This document shows, piece after piece, positions 16,663 through 25,054 of a DNA stretch of 64,000 nt. Under the pieces are notes generated by a model, which ran no database searches, was not told where the DNA came from, and saw only the letters and a list, made by a program, of their open reading frames with translations. This DNA is from Thermohalobaculum sp951813525 (GTDB lineage Bacteria; Pseudomonadota; Alphaproteobacteria; Rhodobacterales; Rhodobacteraceae). Numbering within the stretch: position 1 is the first letter of the stretch; every line of letters starts with the position of its first letter. The stretch spans positions 248,001-312,000 of the forward strand of contig CATOTJ020000003.1 of assembly GCA_951813525.2 (NCBI GenBank), read 5' to 3'. The translations under genes were made by a program, and so were the position numbers.

Positions 16663-18393
16663 CTACTGCCAGCGTTTGATGATCTCGTCGTATGGGATCG
16701 TCTCGCCTTTTGGCTTTTCGTTCTCCAGCTTGGCTTTCGGGCCGTCGGGCTTGCCCAGCCATTCCGAGGGGTCTTTTTCCTCGTTCAGACGCGGACCGCA
16801 CCCGCCATAGACGCCGTTGGATATATCGGCCCGTTCCATGCGTCCCATGATGGTATCCATTTCGGCGGCCAGACGGTCCATCGCCTCTTGCGGCGTGAAC
16901 GCGCCGGAATTGACGTCACCGATCTGCTGCCACCAAAGCTGGGCCAGCTTGGGATAATCAGGCACGTTGACACCTGTCGGCGACCAGCGCACACGGTCCG
17001 GCGAGCGGTAGAACTCGATCAGACCACCAAGGTTCGCCGCACGTTCCGAGAAGCTCTCGTGCCGCACGGTCGAGTCCCGGATAAACGTCAAACCGACATG
17101 GGACTTCTTCACATCGACCGTCTTCGAGACGACGAACTGGGCATAGAGCCAAGCTGCCATCGCGCGATCGTTCGGTGTCGACTTGAGGAATGTCCAGGAA
17201 CCGGCATCCTGATAGCCGACCTTCTGGCCATCTTTCCAGTAGGGGCCATGCGGGCTGGGTGCCATGCGCCATAGCGGCTTTCCGGCATCGTCGACGGTGT
17301 TGTTGCCGTCAGCCTTCGAGGCAACCATCGACGCGGTAAACGCTGTGTACCAGAAGATCTGCTGTGCAACGTTCCCCTGCGAGAGCGCCGGCAATGACTG
17401 GTAGAAGTCATAAGACGCCGCACCCGGAGGCGCATATTTCCGCAGCCACTCGTCCCATTTGCGGATCGCATAGACCGCAGCCGGACCGTTGGTGCCGCCA
17501 CCGCGGCTGACACTGGCGCCCTGCGGTGTACAGGTGCCTGCTTCCATGCGGATGCCCCACTCATCGATGGGTACACCGTTCGGCTCGCCGATCGAACCGG
17601 CGCCGGCCATCGACAGCCAGGCATCGGTCATGCGCCAGCCCAGGTCAGGTGCGCGCTTGCCATAGTCCATGTGCCCATAGACCTTCACACCGTCGATTTC
17701 CTTGACGTGCACGCTGAAGAACTCGGCAATGTCCTCATAGGCCGACCAGTTGACCGGAACCCCCAGGTCATAACCGTAGATTTCCTTGAACTGTGCCTGA
17801 AGCTCGGGCTTGTCGAACCAGTCCTTGCGGAACCAGTAAAGGTTCGCAAATTGCTGGTCCGGCAACTGATAGACTTTACCGTCCGGACCCGTGGTGAACG
17901 TGATCCCCATAAAGTCTTTCAGATCCAGACCAGGGTTCGTGACATCTTTCCACGGGCCGTCCATCTGGTCGGACAGGTTATAGGCCAGTTGCAGACGTGA
18001 ATGCGTCCCGATCAGATCGGAATCGTTGATATAGCCGTCATAGAGGTTACGGCGGGTTTGCATCTGGGTCTGGACGGCCTGAACGACCTCACCTTCGCCA
18101 AGGAGCTGGTGGTTGACCTTGATCCCGGTGATCTCTTCGAACGCCTTTGTCAGGACTTCGGATTCATAGACATGGGTCGGAATCGTTTCCGACAGCACGT
18201 TGATCTCCATGCCCGCAAAGGGCTTGGCGGCCTCGATGAACCAGGCCAGTTCTTTCAACTGGTTCTCCCGGTTCAGTGTCGAGACAGTGAACTCCGAGTC
18301 GACCCACTTCTCGGCGGCGGCCATGTCGGCTGATGCCTGGCCTCCCCAGAGAAGTCCGAGCGCGGCGACTGTCGCCGTCAGTGACTTCTTCAT
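16663..18393 (-). CDS. glpV: Glycerol ABC transporter substrate-binding protein GlpV
   Basis: A 576-residue periplasmic binding protein, last gene of the glycerol transporter operon. A signal peptide (MKKSLTATVAALGLLWGGQ, likely cut after ASA) precedes the mature chain DMAAAEKWVDSEF. The large size and the sequence type (INVLSETIPTHVYESEVL, GHMDYGKRAPDLGWR) fit the extracellular solute-binding protein family 1 members that accompany GlpSTPQ in Rhizobiales and Rhodobacterales. The ATG at 18393 has GGGAGG five bases upstream; an upstream in-frame start at 18447 has none. Several stem-loops lie between glpU and this gene. The glycerol role comes from the neighbourhood (glpD, glpR) and from family knowledge. 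Confidence 0.9.
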   Translation of the reverse strand: MKKSLTATVAALGLLWGGQASADMAAAEKWVDSEFTVSTLNRENQLKELAWFIEAAKPFAGMEINVLSETIPTHVYESEVLTKAFEEITGIKVNHQLLGEGEVVQAVQTQMQTRRNLYDGYINDSDLIGTHSRLQLAYNLSDQMDGPWKDVTNPGLDLKDFMGITFTTGPDGKVYQLPDQQFANLYWFRKDWFDKPELQAQFKEIYGYDLGVPVNWSAYEDIAEFFSVHVKEIDGVKVYGHMDYGKRAPDLGWRMTDAWLSMAGAGSIGEPNGVPIDEWGIRMEAGTCTPQGASVSRGGGTNGPAAVYAIRKWDEWLRKYAPPGAASYDFYQSLPALSQGNVAQQIFWYTAFTASMVASKADGNNTVDDAGKPLWRMAPSPHGPYWKDGQKVGYQDAGSWTFLKSTPNDRAMAAWLYAQFVVSKTVDVKKSHVGLTFIRDSTVRHESFSERAANLGGLIEFYRSPDRVRWSPTGVNVPDYPKLAQLWWQQIGDVNSGAFTPQEAMDRLAAEMDTIMGRMERADISNGVYGGCGPRLNEEKDPSEWLGKPDGPKAKLENEKPKGETIPYDEIIKRWQ

Positions 18394-18418
18394 GTTGTCC
18401 TCCCTAGAGGTTCGTTGA

Positions 18419-18490
18419 TCCGGCATGTGCCGGGGTGAGCTGCGCACGAATGTGCGCTACGGTTCCGGCCAACAGGCCAGAAACGATCTT
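18419..18490 (-). other. Cluster of stem-loops between glpU and glpV
   Basis: The 106-base gap holds CCGGCA-TG-TGCCGG at 18419-18432 and GCGCAC-GAAT-GTGCGC at 18442-18457. A third hairpin, GGCC-TGTT-GGCC type, lies near 18465-18482. No long T-tract follows on the minus strand. Such structures upstream of binding-protein genes often act as processing or stability elements that raise the level of the binding protein over the permeases; that role is inferred. Confidence 0.55.
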
Positions 18491-18499
18491 TTGGGGCCG

Positions 18500-18859
18500 T
18501 TAGACCCATCGAAACACGATTGCCGCCCAGGCCAGCGCGATCAGCGATGCCCACCAAAGCGGACCGGATGCCAACGCCAGCCAGGCGAGATGAATGTAGG
18601 CCCCGCTGAGAAGCGAGATGAAAAGGCGATCGCCTCGCGTGGTGTCGATGCCAAATAGACCGGGCGTGCGCGGATTGCCGCCGGGCCGTGCGATTTCCCA
18701 GATCGTCATGCCGACCAGAATTAGGGCAATCGTCCCGAAGAACAGGCCGGTCTGCCAGGTCCACGCCATCCAACCGAGGAAGGGTTGACTGATCTCGTTC
18801 TGCGCGTGGGCAGTGGTCGAGAATGCCAACAATGGCAGAGAAATCGCGACACTCCGCAT
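18500..18859 (-). CDS. glpU: Small membrane protein of the glycerol transporter, GlpU (DUF2160)
   Basis: 119 residues. A signal-anchor or cleavable leader (MRSVAISLPLLAFSTTAHAQ) is followed by GWMAWTWQTGLFFGTIALIL and two further hydrophobic stretches at the C-terminus (WLALASGPLWWASLIALAWA). The block MAWTWQTGLFF and the phrase RPGGNPRTPGLFG are typical of the DUF2160 protein encoded between the permeases and the binding protein in glpSTPQUV operons. Its function in the transporter is not known to me. The gene starts 4 bases after the RidA-like gene ends. Confidence 0.87.
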   Translation of the reverse strand: MRSVAISLPLLAFSTTAHAQNEISQPFLGWMAWTWQTGLFFGTIALILVGMTIWEIARPGGNPRTPGLFGIDTTRGDRLFISLLSGAYIHLAWLALASGPLWWASLIALAWAAIVFRWV

Positions 18860-18862
18860 TGA

Positions 18863-19258
18863 CTATCCTCTCTTAACCGCGGTGAGATTCATTGTAAGAC
18901 GCAGCCCGGGCTTCGGTAATGCAGCCACCTGAAACGCCGTCCGGGCAGGGAGATGATCGGTAAATACGGAAGAATACGCCGCGTTCATCTGGTCGAATTC
19001 GCCAATGTCTTTCATGAAAATGTTTACATGAACCACATGTTGCAGATCCGAGCCGACGGACTTCAACATCCCCTCGAACGAAAGCAGGATCCGGCGGGTT
19101 TGCGTTGCGACGTCCGACCCGGCCAGCAGCCCGGTTTCGGGGTCAAAGCCCGCGACACCTCCGATCGTTATGTGGTCGCCTACGATCGCAACGTGGTTGT
19201 ATGGCCCGATCGGCGTTACGGAACCTGGTGGGATCAGTGTCTCGACTTGAGGTGCCAT
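18863..19258 (-). CDS. RidA/YjgF-family protein inside the glp operon
   Basis: 131 residues with the RidA fold signatures SVTPIGPYNHVAIVGDHITI, FEGMLKSVGSDLQHVVHVNI and LPARTAFQVAALPKPGLRLT. RidA proteins are trimeric; canonical members deaminate reactive enamine/imine intermediates and carry an Arg in the motif just before the C-terminal strands (the ARTAFQV arginine is present). The ATG at 19258 shares one base with the glpQ stop (TGATG), so the gene is translationally coupled into the operon. A RidA gene is not part of the glpSTPQUV operon described in Rhizobium leguminosarum, as far as I recall, so this is a local addition. Substrate unknown. Confidence 0.88.
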   Translation of the reverse strand: MAPQVETLIPPGSVTPIGPYNHVAIVGDHITIGGVAGFDPETGLLAGSDVATQTRRILLSFEGMLKSVGSDLQHVVHVNIFMKDIGEFDQMNAAYSSVFTDHLPARTAFQVAALPKPGLRLTMNLTAVKRG

Positions 19259-20055
19259 CAAACTCTCCCCATCGCGAAACCCTTCGCGATATAGTTGCGG
19301 ACAAAATAGATCACGATAGCCCCGGGGATGATCGTCAGGACACCTGCGGCTGCCAGCAATCCCAGCTCATATCCGGACGTCGATGCGGTCTTCGTCATCA
19401 CGGCGGCAATCGGCTTGGCGGCAACGGTGGTCAGTTGCTTGGCCAGCAACATCTCGACCCAACTGAACATAAAGCAGAAGAAAGCCGTCACACCGATGCC
19501 CGATGCGATCTGCGGCATGAAGATCTTCACAAAGAAGCGTGGGAACGAGTACCCGTCGACATAGGCGGTCTCGTCAATCTCCTTCGGCACGCCCGACATG
19601 AACCCTTCCAGGATCCAGACCGCCAGCGGGATGTTAAAAAGGCAATGGGCCAGCGCGACGGCCAAGGTCGTATCCAAAAGCCCCATGGTCGAATACAGTT
19701 GCAGGAAGGGCAGGACGAACACAGCGGGCGGGGCCATCCGGTTCGTCAGCAGCCAAAAGAACAGATGCTTGTCGCCCAGGAACCGGTACCGGCTGAACGC
19801 ATAGGCCGCAGGCAACGCCACCGCGACCGACAATGTCATGTTGATCAGGACGTAAATGATCGAGTTGATATAGCCCCAGTACCAGGTCGGATCGGTGAAA
19901 ATCTTGACATAGCTTTCGGTCGTGAACTCGGCCGGGAACATCGAAAACCCGCCCAGGATCTCGTTCGTCGTCTTGAATGACATATTGATCAGCCAATAGA
20001 TCGGCAGCATCAGGAAGACGATATAAAGGGTCGGAACGATCCAGCGGGTGTTCAT
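19258..20055 (-). CDS. glpQ: Glycerol ABC transporter permease GlpQ
   Basis: 265-residue inner-membrane permease of the MalG type with six predicted helices, starting with IVPTLYIVFLMLPIYWLINM. The EAA loop that contacts the ATPases is visible as EIDETAYVDGYSFPRFF, with the following P-x-I/M segment IFMPQIASGIGV. It follows glpP after 67 bases and overlaps the RidA-like gene by one base. With GlpP it should form the channel of the glycerol importer. The call as glycerol rather than sugar permease rests on operon context. Confidence 0.9.
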   Translation of the reverse strand: MNTRWIVPTLYIVFLMLPIYWLINMSFKTTNEILGGFSMFPAEFTTESYVKIFTDPTWYWGYINSIIYVLINMTLSVAVALPAAYAFSRYRFLGDKHLFFWLLTNRMAPPAVFVLPFLQLYSTMGLLDTTLAVALAHCLFNIPLAVWILEGFMSGVPKEIDETAYVDGYSFPRFFVKIFMPQIASGIGVTAFFCFMFSWVEMLLAKQLTTVAAKPIAAVMTKTASTSGYELGLLAAAGVLTIIPGAIVIYFVRNYIAKGFAMGRV

Positions 20056-20122
20056 GATCTGGGGCTCCTATTTCGCAGTCCCGGGCGAAGATGCCGGATC
20101 GCAACGGTCTGAATTGGAACGC

Positions 20123-21013
20123 TCATTTCTTCTCCCCCTGCATCGTCAGGGTATAGAAGAGCCAACTCACCAGCAGGATCATCAGGAAGTAGATGATCGA
20201 CATTGCTGCGGCATTGCCGAGGTCCTGTTGACCCAGCGCCAGTTTGACCAGGTCGATGGACAGGAACGTGGTCGAGTTACCAGGGCCGCCGCCGGTCAAA
20301 ACCGAAGGTTCGGTATAGATCATAAAGCTGTCCATGAACCGCAACAGGATCGCGATTGTCAGTGTGTGCTTCATTTTGGGCAGCTGAATGTAGCGGAACA
20401 CGGCCCAACGCGACGCACCATCGATGCGGGCGGCACGGTAATAATTCTCGTCGATCGATTGCAGCCCAGCATAGGCCAACAGGACGACCAGCGAAGTCCA
20501 GTGCCAGACGTCCATCAGGATCACCGTAAACCAGGCGGCAACCGGTTGTTGGGTATAATCGAACCAGGGGCCCGTCGATGGGTCATGGCCCAGCAGATTG
20601 CCGAACTGGTTCAGCACATATCCCAGAAACCCGATATCGGGCAGCGAGTAGATGTTCCACATCGCGCCGACCACGTTCCACGGGATCAGCAATGGCAACG
20701 CCATCAGAACCAGGCAGATTGACGCCCAAGCTCCGCGCTTGGGCATGCTCAACGCGATTGCGACGCCCAACGGGATTTCGATCGCCAGGATCGCGCCGGT
20801 AAAGGCGAACTGGCGCAGCAGCGCGTTCTGGAACCGCTCATTTGCCAAGGTATCGGCGAACCATTGAAAGCCTACGAAAGAAAATTCGCCGTAGAACTCC
20901 TCCTGCACCGAAAAATTCACCACGGTCATCAAGGGAATTACCGCGTTCATGGCGACCAGCAGCACGACCGGCGCAACCATCCACCAGGCCTTGTGGTTGA
21001 GGGTCTTGTTCAT
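20123..21013 (-). CDS. glpP: Glycerol ABC transporter permease GlpP
   Basis: 296-residue MalF-type permease with about six helices. The first helix is WWMVAPVVLLVAMNAVIPLM, and the EAA loop reads YYRAARIDGASRWAVFRYIQ followed by LPKMKHTLTIAILLRFMDSF. The start at ATG 21013 overlaps the glpT stop by four bases (ATGA), which supports it over an upstream in-frame extension. It pairs with GlpQ and is driven by GlpS/GlpT. Confidence 0.9.
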   Translation of the reverse strand: MNKTLNHKAWWMVAPVVLLVAMNAVIPLMTVVNFSVQEEFYGEFSFVGFQWFADTLANERFQNALLRQFAFTGAILAIEIPLGVAIALSMPKRGAWASICLVLMALPLLIPWNVVGAMWNIYSLPDIGFLGYVLNQFGNLLGHDPSTGPWFDYTQQPVAAWFTVILMDVWHWTSLVVLLAYAGLQSIDENYYRAARIDGASRWAVFRYIQLPKMKHTLTIAILLRFMDSFMIYTEPSVLTGGGPGNSTTFLSIDLVKLALGQQDLGNAAAMSIIYFLMILLVSWLFYTLTMQGEKK

Positions 21014-22113
21014 ACCGCACCCCCGATTCGCGCTTTGCGCTCGGCGCTGTCGATGATCCGGCCATCGACATAGATATGGCTGTGCTCGGGCGCGAAGAGC
21101 ATCTGCGTCTGATCGGCAGCGATCTCCGCGCCCTCGGGCAAGATCGCATTGATCTCGGTCCCTTCGAAATCCGCACGGACGACCTTGTGACGCCCGACAT
21201 CCTCGACCCGGACGATCCGGACCGGCAATCCGCCCTGCGCGACCAGCGATGTGAACTCTGGCCGGCACCCCAACGCAATCTCGCCGGTCGCATCGGGGAA
21301 ATGCCGTCCCAATGGAATCTCGTGACCGTTGACCACGGCACTGGCACCGTCATACCTGCCGTCCAGCACATTCATGCCGGGCGAGCCGATGAAATAACCG
21401 ACGAATGTGTGCTCGGGCCGATTGAACAACTCCTCGGGCGTGCCAAGCTGAACGACTTCTCCGTCCAACATCACAACAACCTTGTCGGCGAAGGTCAGTG
21501 CCTCGGTCTGGTCATGGGTGACATAGATCATCGTGTGCCCGAACTGGCGGTGCAGTTCTTTCAACTGCGTTCGCAGTTCCCACTTCATGTGCGGATCAAT
21601 AACGGTCAGCGGCTCGTCAAAAAGGATTGCCGAAACGTCCTCGCGGACCATCCCGCGGCCCAGCGAAATCTTTTGCTTCGCATCCGCGGTCAGCCCGCGC
21701 GCACGCTCGGTCAGACGATCTGCCAGCCCGATCATCGCCGCGATCTCGCGCACCCGCGCGTCGACATATTCAGGCTTCGCGCCGTTGTTGCGCAAAGGAA
21801 AGGCCAGATTGTCGTAGACCGTCATCGTATCGTAGACGACCGGGAACTGAAAAACCTGGGCAATGTTCCGGTCTGCCGTTGGCAGGGACGTCACATCGGT
21901 TTGATCAAAGTGAACCTGTCCCTCTGTCGGAACAAGAATGCCGGAAATGATGTTCAGCAATGTTGACTTACCGCAACCCGAAGGGCCCAGCAGCGCATAG
22001 GCTTCGCCATCTTCCCATTTGTGGTCGATGCTGGGTTTGATCTGATAATCGTCGCGTGTCGCCGGCCTACCGCCGTAGCTGTGCGCAAGTCCCTGAAGGG
22101 TGATGCTGGCCAT
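21010..22113 (-). CDS. glpT: Glycerol ABC transporter ATPase GlpT
   Basis: 367 residues. Walker A is LLGPSGCGKSTLLNIISG, the Q-loop is FQFPVVYDTMTVYDN, Walker B is AILFDEPLTVID, and the switch histidine is in MIYVTHDQTEAL. The canonical ABC signature LSGGQ is replaced by LTADAKQKISLGRG, so this is probably the degenerate partner of an asymmetric ATPase pair with GlpS. A C-terminal TOBE-like regulatory domain follows (GRHFPDATGEIALGCRPEF). The ATG at 22113 lies ten bases after the glpS stop; an open frame extends farther upstream across glpS but is not plausible coding sequence. Confidence 0.9.
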   Translation of the reverse strand: MASITLQGLAHSYGGRPATRDDYQIKPSIDHKWEDGEAYALLGPSGCGKSTLLNIISGILVPTEGQVHFDQTDVTSLPTADRNIAQVFQFPVVYDTMTVYDNLAFPLRNNGAKPEYVDARVREIAAMIGLADRLTERARGLTADAKQKISLGRGMVREDVSAILFDEPLTVIDPHMKWELRTQLKELHRQFGHTMIYVTHDQTEALTFADKVVVMLDGEVVQLGTPEELFNRPEHTFVGYFIGSPGMNVLDGRYDGASAVVNGHEIPLGRHFPDATGEIALGCRPEFTSLVAQGGLPVRIVRVEDVGRHKVVRADFEGTEINAILPEGAEIAADQTQMLFAPEHSHIYVDGRIIDSAERKARIGGAV

Positions 22114-22123
22114 CCCGCCCCCC

Positions 22124-23209
22124 TTACGCTGCAACGGCATAGGAGGCGGCGGCAACAAGCCGGTCATCCTCGCTAAAGACATAGATGTGGGCCGGGTCAA
22201 CGAAGACATCGCTTTCGCTGCCGCCCGCCAAATCGCGGACACCATGAACCAGGGCGACCCAACGCTGGTCGTCATGGGCGATGTGAACATAGCTCTCACC
22301 GCCCGTGATTTCCGTCCCGATGATTTGACCCTTGAACTGGATGGCATTTTCTCGCGCATCGACATGCAGATGATTGGGCCGGAAACCGGCGATATAGGCG
22401 CCGTCGGGCAGGCCCGTAAAGGCGCCCGCAACGGATGCCACCCCATCGGCAAACTGGATTTCGCCGCCGGATTTCGTGATCCGGCAAAAGTTCATTGGCG
22501 GATCCGAGAAGACACGCGCCGTCACGGCATCCGCGGGCTGCCGGTAAACCCGAGGCGTTTCTCCAAACTGGGTGATCCGACCCTGATAGAGGCAGGCCGT
22601 GTTTCCGCCCAAAAGCAGCGCCTCGTGCGGTTCAGTCGTCGCGTAGACAAAAATCGCACCGGATTCTTCGAAAATCTTGGGAATCTCGGCCCGCAACTCT
22701 TCGCGCAGCTTATAGTCAAGATTGGCCAGCGGCTCGTCCAACAGGACCAACCCCGCCTCCTTCACCAACGCGCGCGCCAGCGCGCAGCGTTGCTGTTGGC
22801 CTCCCGACAATTCCAGCGGCCTGCGACCAAGCTGTTCATCCTCCAGCTTCATCAATTCCGCCGCCGCACGAACCCGCCGGTCGATCTCGGCCCGATCCGC
22901 ACCCTGTAGTTTCAAGGGCGAGGCGATGTTGTCATAGACGGTCATCGCCGGATAGTTGATGAACTGCTGGTAGACCATGGCGATATCGCGGTTCTGAACG
23001 CGTATCCCGGTGACGTCCGTGCCGTCCCACAAAACCCGGCCGCTGGTCGGCACGTCCAGCCCCGCCATGATCCGCATCAGCGTCGTCTTGCCTGCCAGTG
23101 TCGGGCCCAGCAGAACGTTCATCGTGCCGCGCTCCAACGTCAGAGAGGTCACATGTATGTGCGCCTCTGCCCCAACCACCTTGGCGACGTTATTCAGTTC
23201 CAACGTCAT
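22124..23209 (-). CDS. glpS: Glycerol ABC transporter ATPase GlpS
   Basis: 361 residues of the MalK/UgpC type. Walker A is GPTLAGKTTLMRIMAG, the Q-loop is MVYQQFINYPAMTVYDN, the signature is complete (LELSGGQQQRCALARALVK), Walker B is LVLLDEPLANLDYKL, and the C-terminal TOBE-like domain contains FRPNHLHVDARENAI. The switch region reads IFVYATTEPHEALLL, with Thr-Glu-Pro-His where most relatives have THDQ-E. It is the first transporter gene after glpD (24-base gap). Confidence 0.9.
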   Translation of the reverse strand: MTLELNNVAKVVGAEAHIHVTSLTLERGTMNVLLGPTLAGKTTLMRIMAGLDVPTSGRVLWDGTDVTGIRVQNRDIAMVYQQFINYPAMTVYDNIASPLKLQGADRAEIDRRVRAAAELMKLEDEQLGRRPLELSGGQQQRCALARALVKEAGLVLLDEPLANLDYKLREELRAEIPKIFEESGAIFVYATTEPHEALLLGGNTACLYQGRITQFGETPRVYRQPADAVTARVFSDPPMNFCRITKSGGEIQFADGVASVAGAFTGLPDGAYIAGFRPNHLHVDARENAIQFKGQIIGTEITGGESYVHIAHDDQRWVALVHGVRDLAGGSESDVFVDPAHIYVFSEDDRLVAAASYAVAA

Positions 23210-23233
23210 ATCAGGCGCATCCCCCCGACATCC

Positions 23234-24754
23234 TCATGCTGCTGCCTCGCTCGCACCTTCAACACGCATCCAGTCCGCGAACGCCTGCACCTCTTCCTGG
23301 GTCAGACGCAGCCCCAATCGGGTGCGACGCCACAAAACATCATCAGATGTTCGCGCCCATTCGTTTGTGATCAGCCATCGAACTTCGGCCTCGGTCAGCG
23401 TCGCACCGAAGTGATGGCCCAGATCTTCCACCGCTTTCGCATCGCCCAGGATCACCTTGGCCTCGGTCCCATAATGCCGGAACAGACGCTCGGCCCAGGC
23501 CTGGTCCAGGAATGGGTAGCCGCTCAACAACTCGTCAATTCGCTCTTCAGCGGCGTTCACCGGAAAGTCGCCCCCCGGCAACGCGGCATCGCGGGTCCAA
23601 CGTTTCTTGGCGTCTGGAAACCATGGCTCCAGCTTTGCAATCGCGGCCTCGGCCAAACGGCGATAGGTGGTAATCTTGCCGCCAAAGATGTTCAAAAGCG
23701 GCGGCTGATCGCCCGTCCCCTCGACCTTCAGCACATAGTCCCGTGTCGCCGCAGTCGCCGACTTTGCTCCATCGTCGTAAAGCGGGCGCACCCCCGAGTA
23801 AGTCCAAACGACATCGTCCCGGCTGATCGGCTGCCGAAAATAGCCGTTCACGGCGTCAATCAGATAATCGGCTTCTTCATCGGTGCATTGTGCATTTGCG
23901 GGATCTCCGTCGTGTTCGGCATCCGTCGTTCCGATCAGCGTGAAATCGTTTTCGTAAGGTATCGCGAAGACGATCCGCTGGTCCGACTGCTGGAACATAT
24001 ACGCCCGATCGTGCTCGCACAGCTTGCGAACCACGATGTGGCTGCCGCGAACCAGGCGAATGCGATCTTCAGTGTTCAAACGGACGGTCTGGCTGATGAT
24101 CTGGTCCACCCAGGGACCGCCGGCGTTCACCAAAGCTTTGGCTTGGACAACCCGCTCGCGGGATGTCTGAACATCCTGGACCGTCAAGGTCCAACATCCA
24201 GGCTCGCGCACGGCGGAAAGACATCTTGTGCGCACCGCGATTTCGGCGCCGCGAGATTGGGCATCGCGGGCGTTCAAAACGACAAGGCGCGTGTCCTGAA
24301 CCCAACAGTCAGAATACTCAAATCCCTTGCGGTAGGCGTCATTAAGCGGCGCCCCCACAGGATCCGACGAAAGATCGACCGTGCGGGTTGCAGGCAGCAG
24401 TTTCCGACCGCCCAGATGATCGTAAATGAACAAGCCCAAGCGCAACAACCAGGCCGGGCGCAAGGCGCTATGGTGCGGCAGAACAAATCGCATCGGCCAG
24501 GATATGTGCGGCATCGCCCGCAACAGCACTTCGCGTTCGATCAGCGCTTCGCGAACAAGGCGAAACTCGTAATACTCCAGATACCGCAGCCCGCCATGGA
24601 ACAGCTTGGTCGAGGCGGAAGACGTCGCCTGCGCAAGGTCGCCCTGCTCGCAAAGAAACACCGACAATCCGCGCCCGGCGGCATCGCGGGCAATCCCGCA
24701 GCCGTTCACACCGCCACCTATGATGGCAACATCGATTGGCGCCGACTCGGTCAT
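23234..24754 (-). CDS. glpD: Glycerol-3-phosphate dehydrogenase GlpD
   Basis: About 506-residue FAD enzyme that oxidises sn-glycerol-3-phosphate to dihydroxyacetone phosphate and passes electrons to quinone at the inner membrane. The Rossmann dinucleotide motif is DVAIIGGGVNGCGIARDAAG; then TSSASTKLFHGGLRYLEYYE, IGTTDAEHDGDP, VWTYSGVRPLYDDGA and LNIFGGKITTYRRLAE follow in the family's order. A C-terminal DAO_C-like helical domain completes it. ATG 24754 has GGGAGG close upstream; another ATG at 24766 is possible. Glycerol kinase, which would supply the substrate after uptake, is not in this window. Confidence 0.93.
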   Translation of the reverse strand: MTESAPIDVAIIGGGVNGCGIARDAAGRGLSVFLCEQGDLAQATSSASTKLFHGGLRYLEYYEFRLVREALIEREVLLRAMPHISWPMRFVLPHHSALRPAWLLRLGLFIYDHLGGRKLLPATRTVDLSSDPVGAPLNDAYRKGFEYSDCWVQDTRLVVLNARDAQSRGAEIAVRTRCLSAVREPGCWTLTVQDVQTSRERVVQAKALVNAGGPWVDQIISQTVRLNTEDRIRLVRGSHIVVRKLCEHDRAYMFQQSDQRIVFAIPYENDFTLIGTTDAEHDGDPANAQCTDEEADYLIDAVNGYFRQPISRDDVVWTYSGVRPLYDDGAKSATAATRDYVLKVEGTGDQPPLLNIFGGKITTYRRLAEAAIAKLEPWFPDAKKRWTRDAALPGGDFPVNAAEERIDELLSGYPFLDQAWAERLFRHYGTEAKVILGDAKAVEDLGHHFGATLTEAEVRWLITNEWARTSDDVLWRRTRLGLRLTQEEVQAFADWMRVEGASEAAA

Positions 24755-24872
24755 GTCCCTCCCCATTGAGCGTTCATTTTTGTGCGGTTTTTTCGAATTA
24801 CTGTCAAGCGGGGGCCAATATGGTTGAAAATCGATATTCGCTTACGGAGAATCGCCGCTGATTTCTCGGAAC

Positions 24873-24952
24873 ATGCTCGATAAATGGGCGGTAAGCGCTT
24901 GCTTTACGCGCTGAATCGCGTTGCTCGCGAAAATGTTCAATAATGTTCGTTT
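24873..24952. promoter_or_regulatory. Candidate GlpR operator half-sites in the glpD-glpR gap
   Basis: Three copies of a 10-base element ATGYTCRWTW are present: ATGCTCGATA at 24873, ATGTTCAATA at 24933 and ATGTTCGTTT at 24943. The last two are exactly in tandem with a 10-base period. They match the half-site (ATGTTCGWT) of the E. coli GlpR operator consensus. The gap is 300 bases long and serves both the glpD-V operon and divergent glpR. Binding by this GlpR is inferred. Confidence 0.6.
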
Positions 24953-25054
24953 GCGCAGAAACTGCGCTCGCGGCGCTTGATCCGCACCGGGTTATCCAAC
25001 TAATGTCGCAAGAATCCATCCGACGGGCAGGAATTTTTCAACGGCAGGATGTCC

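Noticed and set aside
20123..21268. Longer version of the glpP frame starting 255 bases upstream
   Set aside because: The upstream extension overlaps glpT in another frame, has no permease homology, and the ATGA start at 21013 is well supported.
23153..24769. A 538-codon plus-strand open frame opposite glpD
   Set aside because: It mirrors glpD codon structure; there are no motifs and glpD is complete on the other strand.
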